NCBI GenBank assembly: GCA_025331125.1
Contig: JAOALB010000164.1
Location: 50,757-114,756, forward strand
Length of the DNA: 64,000 bases
From: Mycogone perniciosa
Lineage: Eukaryota; Ascomycota; Sordariomycetes; Hypocreales; Hypocreaceae
Reading direction: 5' to 3'
In this document: positions 1-13,286 of the stretch, one piece after another
Layout: each line of letters begins with the position of its first letter
Position numbering within the stretch: the stretch's first letter is position 1
The notes under the pieces: generated by a model
Told to the model about the DNA's origin: nothing
The model's input: only the letters and a program-made list of their open reading frames with translations
Databases searched by the model: none
Made by a program: the position numbers and the translations under genes

Positions 1-59
1 TAGCTATTCTAAGACTATATATATTCTAATCCTCTTATTATATTAATTCCGTTATAAGC

Positions 60-3000
60 GGCTGCTGCGTTGTAGGTCCGGCTAGTCAGTTATCTTCCTC
101 TTCTTAACCCAGGCAGGCAGGCCAGGCTTATCGGGGTTTTTTATATAGTATTCTAAAAGGGCAGTATTTTATCCTTTAAAGTCTTTTACAGGTTACCAGC
201 TTAGTATATAGTGTTTCCAGGCTATATAATAATATAAGCTATCCTTATTATAGCAGTTAAAGATATTATTAAATTCTTACTTTTCTATTATTTTATTTAT
301 TTTATTATCTCTTTTAAAGATTTATCCCTATATATTTTTATTCTTTTATTTATTAATAGCTTTTTATCTTAATAGATATATCTATTAGCCTACTTTATTA
401 ACTACTAGTAGTTTAAAGAGAGAGTTATAAAATATAAGGAAAATGCAAATGCAGTTAAAGAGTTTAAGTCGGCAGGTTTAAAGGTATATATTAAAGATTT
501 TATATAGGCTTACTTATTTATTATCTCCTTTTTTTATTAAATAGTTTATTTTAAAGTATTCAGTCTTTAATTATACTTTTTCGCTAATTATAAATTAATA
601 TTAGTCTTCCTTTAATATATTAGCTGCAGCTTTATATTAAGCAATTAGTTATACTATAAAGGCTTTTAATTAATCTAGGATTTATTAAAAATGCTTAGCT
701 ATATTATTTGCTTTATAGAAACTCTTTTTTTAAGTAATAAATAGGTTTAGCGGGTAAGGGTTTAAAGGCTTAACTTTTAAATATAAGTGAAAACTGTAAT
801 TTACAAAGAATAGTAAAGTTTTGATTATTTTAAATACTTAATTATTCTAGGCAAACTCTGCAAGTAGCAAATAGTCTATTTAATTATTTTAGTAAAAATT
901 TATAAACTGCCTAAAATACTGCTTTACCCCTGCATTTAGCTATTTAGTCTAGCTATTAGTCTCTAAATAATAGGCTAAAGAATATTTAAAGTAGATTTTA
1001 AATTATTAAAATAGCTGCTTCTAGAATTAAAATATAAATTAAATACCTTAATTTAATATAATTATTTCTGGGGCTTTATATAAAGTGTAAATATATAAAA
1101 TAAAAGCATTAGCAAGTTCTTTAGTATTAAGTATATAAGTAGCGATAAAATAGTATATATTTATTAAGCAGTATATTACTATAAGGATATTCTTATAAAC
1201 TAAGCCTTGCTAGTTATAGTTAAGCAGTAATATAATATAGTTTATTAAAATATTACTTTAAGCCTAGAATAGTATTAGTAATAGTTTTAAGAATCTTAAA
1301 GGAGTAAATTTATTTAACTTTATTTAAAAGTATAAGTTATAACTTTTAATAAAAGTATTAATATTAGCTAACATTTACAGCTATTAGTATATATAATTAA
1401 AGAGGTTTAGCGTTTTTATTTATTTTAAATATCCTTTTAGCCTAGAAAAGTATATTTAATATATAACTTATATCTTTACTTTATCTATTAATAAAAGGAA
1501 AAGTTATTCCTAGTAATATATTTAATTGCTGCGGATTTAAAAGTTTTATATAGCTGCCTTTAAATTACTTTAAATACTTTTAGGCTATTATTAAATGGCT
1601 AGGTCTTAAAGTGCCTATATTATAATATTTACTATATTTAATATTTTATAGGCTTTATCGATTATTTTATTAATTAATATCTTTAAGTTTAAGATTAAGG
1701 TATTAATTATTATAGTAAAGAGGTTTTTATTATTTATATTTCCTGCAATATTAGTATAGGTATAGGGGTTAAAGCGGCTTTCTAAGAGGAAGGTTTTTTT
1801 TTTTTTTTTAATCAGCTATTATTTTAATTTAATTTTACTAGGATATTTTAAAATCTCCTATTTAATATATTAAGCTTTACTGCTTTTAATTTAAGCCAAT
1901 AAATAATCCGGAAATTATACTAAGATAAGAATTTAAATTAATAGATTTATTTTTAATTTAATACTTTAATAGTTATAAAGTATTCTAGGTTTTTATAGTC
2001 TATAATAATCTTGAATTTATTTTCTATACTTTAAAGCTTAAAGCGCTATTCTTTTAATAATTTAAAAATAGCTAGCAGTTTTTTATTATAAATTTTATAA
2101 TTGCATTTAGCAGGTAAATACTTTATTAAAAAATATATTACTAGTTATAAGATATTATTTTTATTATATTAAAAGAGAATATTACTTAATACCTAGTTTA
2201 AAGTATTTATTTCTAGGACTATCTTTTTATTATAGTTAAAGAAGGTACGGATTAAGGCAGTTATAAACTAGGTTTTAAAGCAGTTAAATATAGCGGTATA
2301 GAGTTCTATCTAATTCTATAGTATATCTTTTCTTAAAAGGCTATTTAAAGGTTTATAGATATTAGAGAAGTCTTTAATAAACTGCTAATAAAAATTCGCG
2401 AAGCCTAGAAAATATTGAAGTTCACGGAGGTTTAAAGGTCTTTTTTAATTTATAATTGCAGCCACTTTCTTAAAGTCTATTTTAATGCTATTACTTATAA
2501 TAATTAAGCTAAAGTATTTTATTTTTATTATCTTAAATTTATATTTTTTAATATTAACTTAAAGACCTATATTAATTAATTTATTTATAATTTCTTATAT
2601 ATATTATTAATATTCCTTTTATATAGCTAAATAAATTAAGATATTATTAAAGTAAACTATATAAGTTTTATTAAGTAAATTATATAGGGTATAGTTAATA
2701 TAGTATTAAAAAGAGGCTAAGGCGTTATAAAGGCTAAAAGGTATAATAAAGGTTTTAAACAGCCTAAAATAGGTTATAAAAGCTGTCTTTTATTTATATC
2801 CCTTTACAATTCTAAATTTATTAAAGGCAGCTATTATATCTAGCTTAATATAAAATCTAATATTGTATAAAGTATTTAATATTTCCTAGATTAGCGGTAA
2901 TAAATAGTAATTCTTTATAGTAATATTATTAAAGCTTTAGTAATTTTAATAAGTATAAACACTTCTTTTAAGTTTTGCAGTAAAAAGTAAAAGGGCAGTA

Positions 3001-3100
3001 TATTTTACTTTAAATTTTTTAATAAATCTTTTAATTAAATTTTCATCTAGCTATTTTCTTATAATTTAAAATTCGCTTAATAATATTAAATAGTTTTTTT
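60..3100 (-). pseudogene. Gypsy B pol remnant: reverse transcriptase, RNase H and integrase region
   Basis: Once encoded the polymerase polyprotein of family B. The reverse transcriptase active-site motif lies at 2631-2657 (minus) and the fingers/palm block about 90-130 bp upstream in the sense direction. The order RT then integrase toward low coordinates fits Ty3/gypsy. Sense codons for Gln and Trp have become stops and Asp codons have become Asn, so no product is expected. The least mutated part is 60-165. The outer bounds are approximate because start and stop are lost. Confidence 0.7.
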
Positions 3101-6100
3101 AATATAGTGGTTTTTTTTTAATAAAAGTTTAATTTTATAGTTTTATAATTTTTTAAAGGGAAGTTTATTTATTAGTTATAAAAAAAAGCTAATAATTTTA
3201 TTTTATAGCTAATTAAAAAGTTTCTTTTAAATATTACTTTCTATTAATTCCGGCTTTACTTTTATAAACTTATTAATATTAAACTTTAATATCCCTTAAA
3301 GGTACTCTCTACTATAGCAGTATATAAAGAATTTATAAAAAGTTTAAAGGAATAGTGCTTATACTGCTGCAAAACTGCCCTATCTTTATAATATACTTGC
3401 AAAAGTATCTTTATAAAACTTTAATAGTTAATATACTTTATATTCCCGCTTTTATATATCTTTTACTAAATTTACCTAGGTTAGTTTTATATATTAAGCA
3501 GATGAGTCTTTATAAAACTAGATAAATAATATTACAGTAAATATTTAAATATCTATTAAATTAAGTCGCTTATATAATATTACCGCTATAGGCTTATTAA
3601 ATATTAGTATACTTAGCTTAAAGAGTTATACTAGGTTATATTAGCGTAAATATTAACGGCTACTAGCTATAGGCATTATTAAAACTATAAAGGCTTATTT
3701 AATATTATTTATACTTTAATTTTTAATCCTTTATAGTTATTAAGTTAATAAATATAATAGTAATTTTACTTTAGTATTAATATAAGGTTAATATATAGGT
3801 CCTTTTCTTTTTATTAAGGCATTATCTCTTTTAATATACTCTTAATATAGGCTTAAAACTTAACTTTCTTTTTAACCTTTTTTTTTATCCTTTTTAATAT
3901 ATTATTTTATTTTTTACTAATAGTATAAAATATTAACTTTAAAGGTTTACTTAAAATATTAATATTATATAGAATAGTTATTAAATTAAAGATTATTACT
4001 ATAGTATAGGTTTAAAGGCAATAATTTATTAAATAGTATTATAAGTTAAAGGTAATTATTAATATAAGCTAGTTAATATTAAGATTATATTGCTATAGCT
4101 ATAGTATTTTAAAGATAAAGGGGTTTTAATTTAATAGATTAATAATAAAAAATATATATAGCTTTTTATATTCCTTTATTCCTATATCTAGGATTATATA
4201 ATTAATAAGCTATATTACTGCTTTACTATTAATTAAAATAAAGCTCTTTAATTTAGGCAATTATATTATTAAGATTTAAGACTTTTAAAGAAAATGCTAA
4301 TCGATAAAGCTTTATATTAAATAGCCACAATTAATAAAGGTTAATATAGTTACTAATAAATACACAAGGAATAATATAGTATAAATAAATAGTAATTTAC
4401 TATTTATAGTATTTAAAATTAATAGTCTATTATTAATAATAATCTATTATATTTATAGAGGTATTAGATTTATAGGCTATTCTAATATTTTATTACACTT
4501 TTTAATATAATATTAATAAAAAGCTACTTTTTTCCCTGCCTTTTTATATTAAAGGTTATATCTTTATAGGCAAATATATCGCTAAAGGTAATTAATCCTT
4601 TAATAAAGCTAGTTTTATTAATATAGTGTAAAAATAGGTTTCTATAGTATAATAGGTTATTTCTTTAGGCTAAGAAGTGCTAGTATTACAGGAATTAAAG
4701 AGTAAAAACTTATAATGCTAGTATACCTTTTCCCTGGCTTAAGATATATACCCTGCCTTAAGGCGCTATAGTGCTATTGCCTTAATATATTCTATATCCT
4801 AAGAAACTGCCACTATATCCCTATAAGGTTTAAAGTTTTATAATATTAGCTTTCTGCTTTTCTATATAGTTATTAACTATATATTAACTGCTATAATAGT
4901 AATATAGGTTATAAAGTTATTAGTATTCTTTATATTGCAAAGTAAAGGATATAGTATTTAACTATATAGGATTGCCTGTATTTTTTTACTTTAAAGGGTT
5001 TAGTTTATTTTAAGGCAAAGCTTATTAAAGAGTATAATTACTATTTAGCTTTTTAAATTTATAGTTGCCTTTAAGTTTAGCGTAATAGGCTTACTTTTTA
5101 AGGTTATTATAAACTTTTTAATTAAAAGTTCTTTAAATAAACTAGCTGTCTTTATTTATAAGTTTATTGCTTTTATTAATAAAGGCAGCAGCTATCTCTT
5201 TAAATACTTTAAAGTAAAAGGCATTAACCTTTTAAGTATTAGTTTTACTGGCTTAAACTGCTAGTTTATAGAATTTAATAATAAAGTTTTAAAATAGTTT
5301 ATTTACTATATAATAAGTATTAAACTCTTAGGCGGTAGATTATAAAAGGTTAAGAGTTTTATACTATAAGTCTAAGAATTTAATAAAGGTTTTATTATTT
5401 CTTTATTTTTATATTATATAGTTATCCTTTTTTATTATAATATAGTTAAATGCCTTTTATATTAAATTATAGGCATTATTATTTAATTAACTATTAATAT
5501 AAAGGATATATTTATAAAAGGTATTAAAGTATTTAATATTAATTATAATATTATATAGTATAGTAGAATACTAGTTTATATACTTCTATTAATATGTTTT
5601 TATATCTTTATCTTTAATATTAAATTTATTTTTAAGGTTATTAGTTTAATATTTAAAAATATTATTACTTTTAGCTTTAATAAATTTATTAATTATATTA
5701 CTTTAACTTTAAACTTTATATTAGGCAAGCTTTAGGTTTTTAATAATAGTAGTATTTTTAGCCTCTTTTTATTTTAAGGCTATATTAAAGTTATACTTTT
5801 AGTTTTAAAAGTAATTAAAGATAATATTAAAGAACTATTTAAATTTTAGTGCTTAAAGCTATAAGGTTAGGTTATAGTTATTATTATAAGCTTTTAAGAT
5901 AGTATAGATATAAAGCTAGTCGCGGAAGTAATTAATAAGCCTTACTTTTTAATTAAAGTCCCCCTTTATACCTTTTATTTTTACTTTAGTATTTTTAGGT
6001 TAAATATAGGCTAGGGAATTAGGTATAGGCTAAAGAGCTAGGCTAAAGTATATTTTTTACTGCAGGGATATAGGCTTTTAAGCTTAAGGTCTCGCTATAG

Positions 6101-6237
6101 TTAGGGATTAGTGAATTTCCTGTAAGATATAGGGCTTTTTATAGTATTGCGACTAGGCTATTAGCGACTTTATTAATTTTTTTGGGTAAGGTTAAGGGCT
6201 AAAGGTAACAGTGCAGTTATTATAGGAAGGCATAAAC

Positions 6238-6399
6238 TATTACAGTATATAGAATAGCGGGTTAAAGTAATATTTGTATTGTACCTTAAATAAGGCAAGA
6301 AGCTATAAGAATATGGTTTAGAGGTGTAGGACTAAGCTATTATATAAGGATGCATGTGATACTGATAAGTTATTAGAGGGCAGGTTTGGTGCCGTAACA
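6238..6399 (-). repeat. Candidate 5' LTR of gypsy B copy 1
   Basis: The right edge reads CCGTAACA, the complement of TGTTACGG. The left edge candidate reads TATTACAG, which differs from TGTTACGG only by two G-to-A changes, so the pair could be the terminal inverted repeats of a short LTR (about 162 bp). Composition is less AT-rich than the element body. The partner LTR is outside the window, so the inner boundary is a guess. Confidence 0.4.
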
Positions 6400-6419
6400 C
6401 TTCTTTAACTGCTAAGACT

Positions 6420-9400
6420 TTAATTAAGTCTATAATAAGCTATTTTTTAATTTATTTTATAATACTTTTTTAAGTAGTAAAATATAAAATATTAAGTAAA
6501 TCTGAATATTATCTAGTAGTATAAGTTTATAAGTAACTTTTAAAATAACCTTTTTAACTAGGTAAGGTTTAAATTTTTTAAAATTTAATTTATTGCTTAG
6601 TTGCATTATTTTAATATTTATAGTCTTTTCTTTTAGCGAATAACAGTATAGGTAAACTATATCTCCCTCTTTAAAGATTAATCCCTTTAATTTATATTTA
6701 TTAATGTACTTTTCTATTCTTTTTTATATAAATTAAAGGTATACTTGCATTTCTTTATATAACTGCTTTATATCTTTAGCTTAAATTTATACTTTATCGA
6801 TATATAAGCCTTTCTTTAGCGCTTTATATATATTTAGCGTAAAGTTATAGTTAATATATATAAAGCTAGGTCTAGTTAACTTTAAAATATTACTATTATA
6901 AAATATCTATATAATTAATAACTTTTTTACCTAATTGCTTTAATTAAAGTTAATATAACTTTTTAAATAAAATTTAATAATCTAGTTTATATATTCTATT
7001 TAACTATTTGTCTATAAGTAATATATAGTATTAAGTTTATAATTTATATTTAACTAATTTATAAATGCCTATTTAAATTTAAATATAAAGGTTAATCTTT
7101 AATTAAAAATAATTTTAGCTAGAATTATATAATTAGCTGTAATAAATCGTAAAGATATATAAGTTAGTATCTTTATATTTATTACTTTTTTATATAAACA
7201 GAAATAAAAGTATTTAGTAAATTAATTTATAATTACTAAAATATTATTATATTTAATTTTATTCTTAATTTAATAGATAATAATAGTTTAATAATAAAGA
7301 TTAATAAAATTAACTCTTATAGTTATTGTAGTACTAGTAAAAGTTATAGTTTACTATATAGTTTATATTCTAAAGGTTTAATTATTTTATAAATTATACA
7401 ATAAAAGATAATATCTTACACTACTTTCTTAAGCCGTTAAAACTTAAAGTATTTTCGCACTTATTTACAAGTTTTATAAAAACTTTTATATCTATATATT
7501 AAATATTAATAAACTTTTATAACTATATTTTTTTAAAGTTTATTTAAGATTTAAATGTTTTTATTTTATTATTAAGTTCCTTTATTATTAAACTCTATAT
7601 CTTTTAAGAATTTATTATTATTTTAAGTAATATAATACTTTTTAATGCATTAAAGTATAATATTATTACTAGATACTTTATATATAGCTTAAAGTACTAT
7701 TTATTAATAGTATCCTTTAAAGGTCTATTTTAAAATCTGCCTAATATATTTAATTTTTCCCTAGTTATAATCGGCTTATCTATTAAGTGTATCTACTTAT
7801 CTATTTTTAGATCCTTTTTAATAGATTAAAATATAATTAAATTTTAATAGGTATTTTATATAGTAGATCTGCCTTTTAAAGAGTTATTAAACTATAGCAA
7901 AGTATATAATATTTTTATAGTTAATATATACCTTAACTTTATATATTCTTTTTAATAAATAATATAACTATTTTTTAAATATAAAAATAATAATAAAGAA
8001 TTCTTTATTATATATTAAATAGTTTAGTTCTATACTATATAGTGCTTTAAAGTAAAAGGCAATAAAATATCGTTTATTATTTTTATTTTTTTAATTAAAT
8101 TAAGCTTTTATAGTAAAGTTAAAAGTATTTATTTTAACTTTTATTTCTTTAAATATATTAAATATAATAAATATAGGTTTTTCTAAAATAAACTGCTTAA
8201 ATTTATTAAATATATCCTATATATTTAATGCTTATAAAAACTTTAATCCTTTTTAGTAAGTTTATAGACAGTTTATATAATACTTTTATAGCCTTTAATA
8301 AATTATTAATAATAGTTAGCGAGGTTTAAAAAACTTTAAATTTCCTTAACTGTTATAACAATAAGCTAATTTATACTGCTTATACCTTTAATAAATTTAT
8401 ATAAATTTCTTTAAAGGTAATAATATACCTTAAAAAAGTAACTTTCTATATATATAATTTATATTTCTTTAATTATATAAATAGTTTAATATTTTATAGT
8501 ATTTATAATACTTTATAGATATATACTTTATATTTTTTAAAGGTATGTAAAAAAATTAAAATAGTATTCAAGTAAATAAGTATAAAGATATTAATATACT
8601 CTTTTCATATATTATTAATTATCTTTTAGAATATTATAGGGGCATTAATAAAGCTAAAAGGTATAACTAGGTATTTAAATAATCTATACTTAGTTTAAAA
8701 CGCAGTTATTTATTTATATCCTTTTTTAATTTAAATAAAGTTATAAGCGCCTTTAAAGTCTAGCGCTATAAACTACTTTTTTTATATAATTTATTTTATA
8801 ATTCTATAATTAATAGGAATAGGGTTTTACTTTTAATAATAGCTTTATTAAACTATTAGTAATCTATAATTAATTATAATATACCTTTCTGTTTAATATA
8901 AATATAATAAAATAGCCTGCTTTTAATAAAGAGGGTTAAATATACCTTTTAGTTAATATATTATTTAAATAATTATATAGGCTTTTAAATTTCTTTTCAT
9001 TTAGATTATAAATTTTATAAAAGGTAATACTTATATTATTTTTAAGCTTAATTATATAATCTTATTAACTGTATTTTAATAGTTTTATATTAAGTATTTC
9101 TTTATATAGTTTATTATACTTCTAGTATTTTTTAAGGATATTCTATAGTTATTCTAGTAATACTGCTATTTTAAAGTTTTTTATTTTAAGTATTTTATTA
9201 ATATTATTAAATACTTTCTGTAAAAAGGCAATTATTTTTTAAATTTATTTATTTTTCCCTTTACTTTATTTAAGTTTATTTTTAAGTAAATTATTTCTAT
9301 AATTAAATTAAAGGTAGGTTTTTTAGTTTTTTTCTTTTATATACTTAAAGGTTTTATATAGGATTCCTACCCTGCAGCTAAAGCCTTTTTAATAGTTTTA

Positions 9401-12200
9401 ATTGCTAAAGAAGCTTTATTATTGCGCTAATAAAGCTAGCTATTCTTTTAGTTAATATTAAAGTTATTGCATTTTAATTAAAGATAACTAAAAATAATAT
9501 TATACCTATTAATATTCGCTATATTATAAAAAGCTACTCCTTTACATTTAGTGATTTTAAATTTAAAATAATTAATCTTTTACTTAACCTATCTATTATT
9601 ATATATAAAGGCTCCTCCTTCTGTTTAATAAAGTTAATATAGTTTAGTTTTCTTTTTTTAAAGTAATTATAAGTGATTTACAGTTATAAATGCAATAAAA
9701 TTGCTTATTACTCCGCTATTTACTAATATATATAGCCAATATCCCTTAACTATTATCTTTAATTTGAAATATAGTAAATCTTTATTATTAATTTTATTAT
9801 TTAATATTTTAAAAGATATAATTTATTAATTATTACTTTATAGCCCTTTTATAAATAATATTAATTAGTTCTTAATTCTTTTCTTTTTATATAGATCTTG
9901 CAGTTAATTAAAGTTCTTTAAAGTAAATACTATTTTATTTTATTATAAGCAGTTCCTTTATAGGTAATAAAGTTAAATTAATTTTAATATATCTTTTTTA
10001 CAATTTAATTAATCTTTTTATCTTTTAAAGTAGGTTTATACTTTATATATTTCTATATTTGCTATTTTTAAAGTTTTTCCTATAAGTAAATAGTATGTTT
10101 ATCCTTTAGATAGTATATATAGTTTAGTAATAAATATAAAGTATTATTAGTTTATTATATATACTATTCCCTTAACTTATTTCACTTATATATAATATAC
10201 TTTAAGCTATTATACTTTAATTAATATTATTAATTACACTTAAACCTTTTATTATAGCAGTAATACTATTTTATTAATTTCTTTTAGCAGTAAATATAAT
10301 ATCTTTTAAACTTATATTTTTTAAGTCTTTATAGCTAATAATATTCTTTTAAGGTTTTAGTGTTTAATTTAATAATAATAATAATTTTAAAGTTTTAATA
10401 TTATATAGTTATAATCTATTCTTTAAAAGCATTATAATCCTATATTTATTTTATAAAGTAAAATAAGATTTTAATTAAAAATGCATTATATTTTACTTTC
10501 TTTTAAAAGTATACTATATATTTATATATAATATAAGTAATTTAAGATATAGTATAATGCTTTTTGTAAGTAAAGTTATTTGCAGTATAATCTTTTTATA
10601 TATAGAAATATATAAGTTTTATTTTTATAGCTAAAGCAGTTAAAATAGCTTTAATACCTATTTTATTATTAGCTTTATTTTATATATAAAGCTGTTTATA
10701 TAAGTGTAGGTTTAATTTATTTTACTGTATATTTATAATAACTCTTTTAATTAAATTTAAGTAATATTTATTTAATTTACCTTTAAAGTTACTATTTATA
10801 GGTAGTATATTTTCTAGTTTTAAAAGTATAGTATTATATAATAATAGTCTATATTATAAAAGGTTATCTTTATTTTTATTATTAAAGTAACTACTATTAT
10901 TTTATCTTTTATTGCCTATAGTAATTTAATTAAAATATTCATAGTTAATTATAGCAGTTATTTATTTATTTCAAATATTATTATCTATTAAACTTTATAT
11001 AATTAAAGTTTAGGTTTTATTCCATCAAATCATTTAAATATAGTACATATTAATTTACTTTATTTTCTTTAAAAATATCTTTAAAAGTTAGAAATTTAAA
11101 TTTTAACCAGCATCCCCTTTAGCCTATTATAGAGATTTTTCTAGGTTATTTTAAATATTATCTGCTTTTATCTTTACTGGAGTTATAAATAAAGCAGCTA
11201 TTATTATAGTATATAGCTTAATTTAATAATATATAATTAATAGTCTTTAAAATTATATTAACCTTTTATTTAAGTTTTAGTATAGGCTTTTAAGGTTTAT
11301 TAGTCTTTAGCTTTTATAAAGCTTTACAGTCTTTTAAAAAGTATTTTAACTTATTATAGTTATAATAAATAACCTTTACCTTTCCCTTTTAAATAGCGTC
11401 TAAATCTATTTAATTAAATCTTTTATTATTAAAGCTAATAATATATTTTTATTACTTTTTGCTTTAGTTTATATATCTTTAATATTTATAAATTTATCCA
11501 GATTACTATTATCCTTTCTTTATATTTAAATAGAGTTTATAAAGTAAATTATCTATATTTATATATATTTTAATAAACTTAATAATACCTTTATTATAAA
11601 AGAATTTATAAGCTTCCCTTTTAATTTTTAGCTTAAGTTTATTATAAAAGTATTTAATAAAACCAGAGTTTCTTTATTTAACTTTAAAAGTATAATTTTT
11701 AAAGTATATAGTATAGTTAAAGTATTTTCCTTTTTAAATTAAATTTATAAATTTATTCTCTATAATATATTTTTTATTAATATTATTAAAAATATTTTTT
11801 AATTCTTTTTTAAATTAATTATAGCTAGTAAATATAAACTAGGTTTATTTATTGGCTTTACTTTTATTATTAAAGAAATCCCTTTAAGTAAATTTAAACT
11901 ACTTTAAAGCATTTCCTTTAAGTTATTTAGCAGTTAAAAGGACTTTACTAGTCTTTATATTAAAGCTAGTTAAGAAATAGGTAAAGTAGTTATATAATTA
12001 AATAAAACACAGCTAAAATGCTATAGTATTTTTATTAAAGGGTTTAAAGGGCTGTATTTTAAGCGACTCTTTTATATCCCTTAAAGGTCAATTCCCTTTA
12101 TAGTTTATTATAAGGTTTAAAGCAGGTATAGGCAGTACTTGATTCTATAAGTTTATAATAGTCGCTTACTATTAGTAAATTATTTAATTAAACTTAGCGT
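6420..12200 (-). pseudogene. Gypsy A gag-pol remnant (copy 1)
   Basis: Reads minus-strand gag, protease, reverse transcriptase, RNase H and integrase in that order, by alignment to copy 2. The retropepsin triplet DSG reads as NSG here (G-to-A), and the RT motif is also mutated. Many in-frame TAA/TAG codons. No functional protein expected. Limits approximate. Confidence 0.65.
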
Positions 12201-12471
12201 TTTTAGTATTTAACTATTAATAGTATTGCTTTTATTTTATATAGTTAGCTTTTATATATTAAAAGGCTTTTTTTATATAAATATATAGTTATTCCGTTTT
12301 ATTAACTTTATCTTTATCTTTACTTTTATTTATATTATTATCTCTATTATGATCCTGCCTTTAGCGAGGACGTAAAATAGAGGTTGAAGCATTAAAAGAG
12401 GATACTGTAGTGGATATACTTGCAGTATTATTTAAGATTTTTAATAGCCTTTTAAATAAAAGTTGTTAAGA

Positions 12472-12859
12472 TATAATAATCTAGGTTAATTTTTAACAGT
12501 TAAACCGAGGTTTATAGGTTTATATTAACAGAGAGGTTAAAGATAAATACTAAGCAGGGTAATATAGTTATAATTTTATAGAATAGGCGGTTCTAGTAAA
12601 TATAATTTATTAATAACTGTCTAAATAACTATACTAATAATTATACGTTATCCAGTTTTATATATAAAAGAGACATATAGCGAATATACTTTAGATTGTT
12701 TGGATTATAGTGATCCCGATAATCCAGGATTACAGTTTCGTACAGTGATCCTTCTTATAGGATTACGCTTATAGCTATGATCTATCGGTGATTGGTTAGA
12801 GGTTCCGACGTTCTGCCGTAATCTCGTGACCAGGTCTTCGACATGGTCGGGTCGTGACA
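12472..12859 (-). repeat. LTR of gypsy A copy 1
   Basis: Runs from TATAATAATCTAGG (mutated form of TGTAACGATCCGGG) to GGGTCGTGACA. It aligns with the LTRs at 18088-18487, 25394-25793 and the start at 63929. The last 160 bp (about 12700-12859) are almost unmutated and contain CpA, CpG and TpG, while the first 230 bp are strongly AT-shifted. The unmutated side faces gene island 1. Confidence 0.85.
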
Positions 12860-13286
12860 CTTTATAAATTAAAATTTAATGAATAGCAGTATAAGCCGCT
12901 AGCTTTTAATATCCTATTGCCTATAAGGGACTTATATAACTAGGTTACTTAATAGACGTAAATAATAAAACAAACAAACAAACAAACGCTTATAGGCATA
13001 CCGTCATTTTGGTTTGTCGGTCCTTTAGTGTGGTGGCGTTTCTAGGGGTGTACTGGTCGGATACGCCGGGTGACAGGACATTTTTGACTGCTAGGGAACC
13101 TTCGTTGAGCAATGGCAATTATCAATAGTTGCGATTCATGGCTGAGGGCCTAGCTGCATCACAGCTTACGAATTCCAAATCCACGACCTAATAACTACCT
13201 TTAACACGTACGAGTAAATCCTCCATCTAAACCTTCGCTCCCCAATTATCGACTGGTAAGGAAACAATCTCACGTACTCCAGCTTC
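12860..13286. other. Intergenic DNA upstream of the fusion gene
   Basis: Transition from mutated repeat to normal composition, complete by about 13000. It should hold the promoter and 5' leader of the gene starting at 13287. I see no clear TATA element and no open frame of its own; a 70-codon minus-strand ORF across 13166-13378 is a shadow of the gene's first exon. Confidence 0.5.
12967..12987 (+). repeat. (CAAA)n microsatellite
   Basis: About five tandem CAAA units. It contains many CpA sites and is unmutated, so it marks the edge of the unmutated island. Confidence 0.85.

Larger units (their letters stand above)
1..6399 (-). mobile_element. Ty3/gypsy LTR retrotransposon, family B copy 1 (RIP-mutated, runs off the left edge)
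   Basis: Minus-strand element. Reverse translation of 2600-2786 gives a recognisable gypsy reverse transcriptase core: a stretch reading IIPFSLYNALASF (family consensus like VMPFGL.NAPASF), followed by VYFNNILIY, where the two Asp of the YxDDIL catalytic motif have become Asn by G-to-A change. The segment 60-165 reads NPDKPGLPAW, like the end of the integrase region of chromodomain-type gypsy elements. The right end has the terminus CCGTAACA, a likely LTR edge. Stops and AT-richness throughout indicate RIP. The same family recurs at 59935-62716. The 3' LTR would lie left of the window. Confidence 0.85.
6400..12859 (-). mobile_element. Ty3/gypsy LTR retrotransposon, family A copy 1 (3'-truncated, RIP-mutated)
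   Basis: Collinear with the complete copy at 18088-25793 with an offset of about 12.9 kb: 6420 matches about 19358, and the pre-LTR segment near 12355 matches about 25265. The reverse transcriptase motif (minus) is at about 8552-8580 and the retropepsin motif at about 9695-9730. The 5' LTR (minus sense) is 12472-12859. Sequence corresponding to the 3' end of the element (18088-19330 of copy 2) is absent because family B begins at 6399. Confidence 0.85.
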
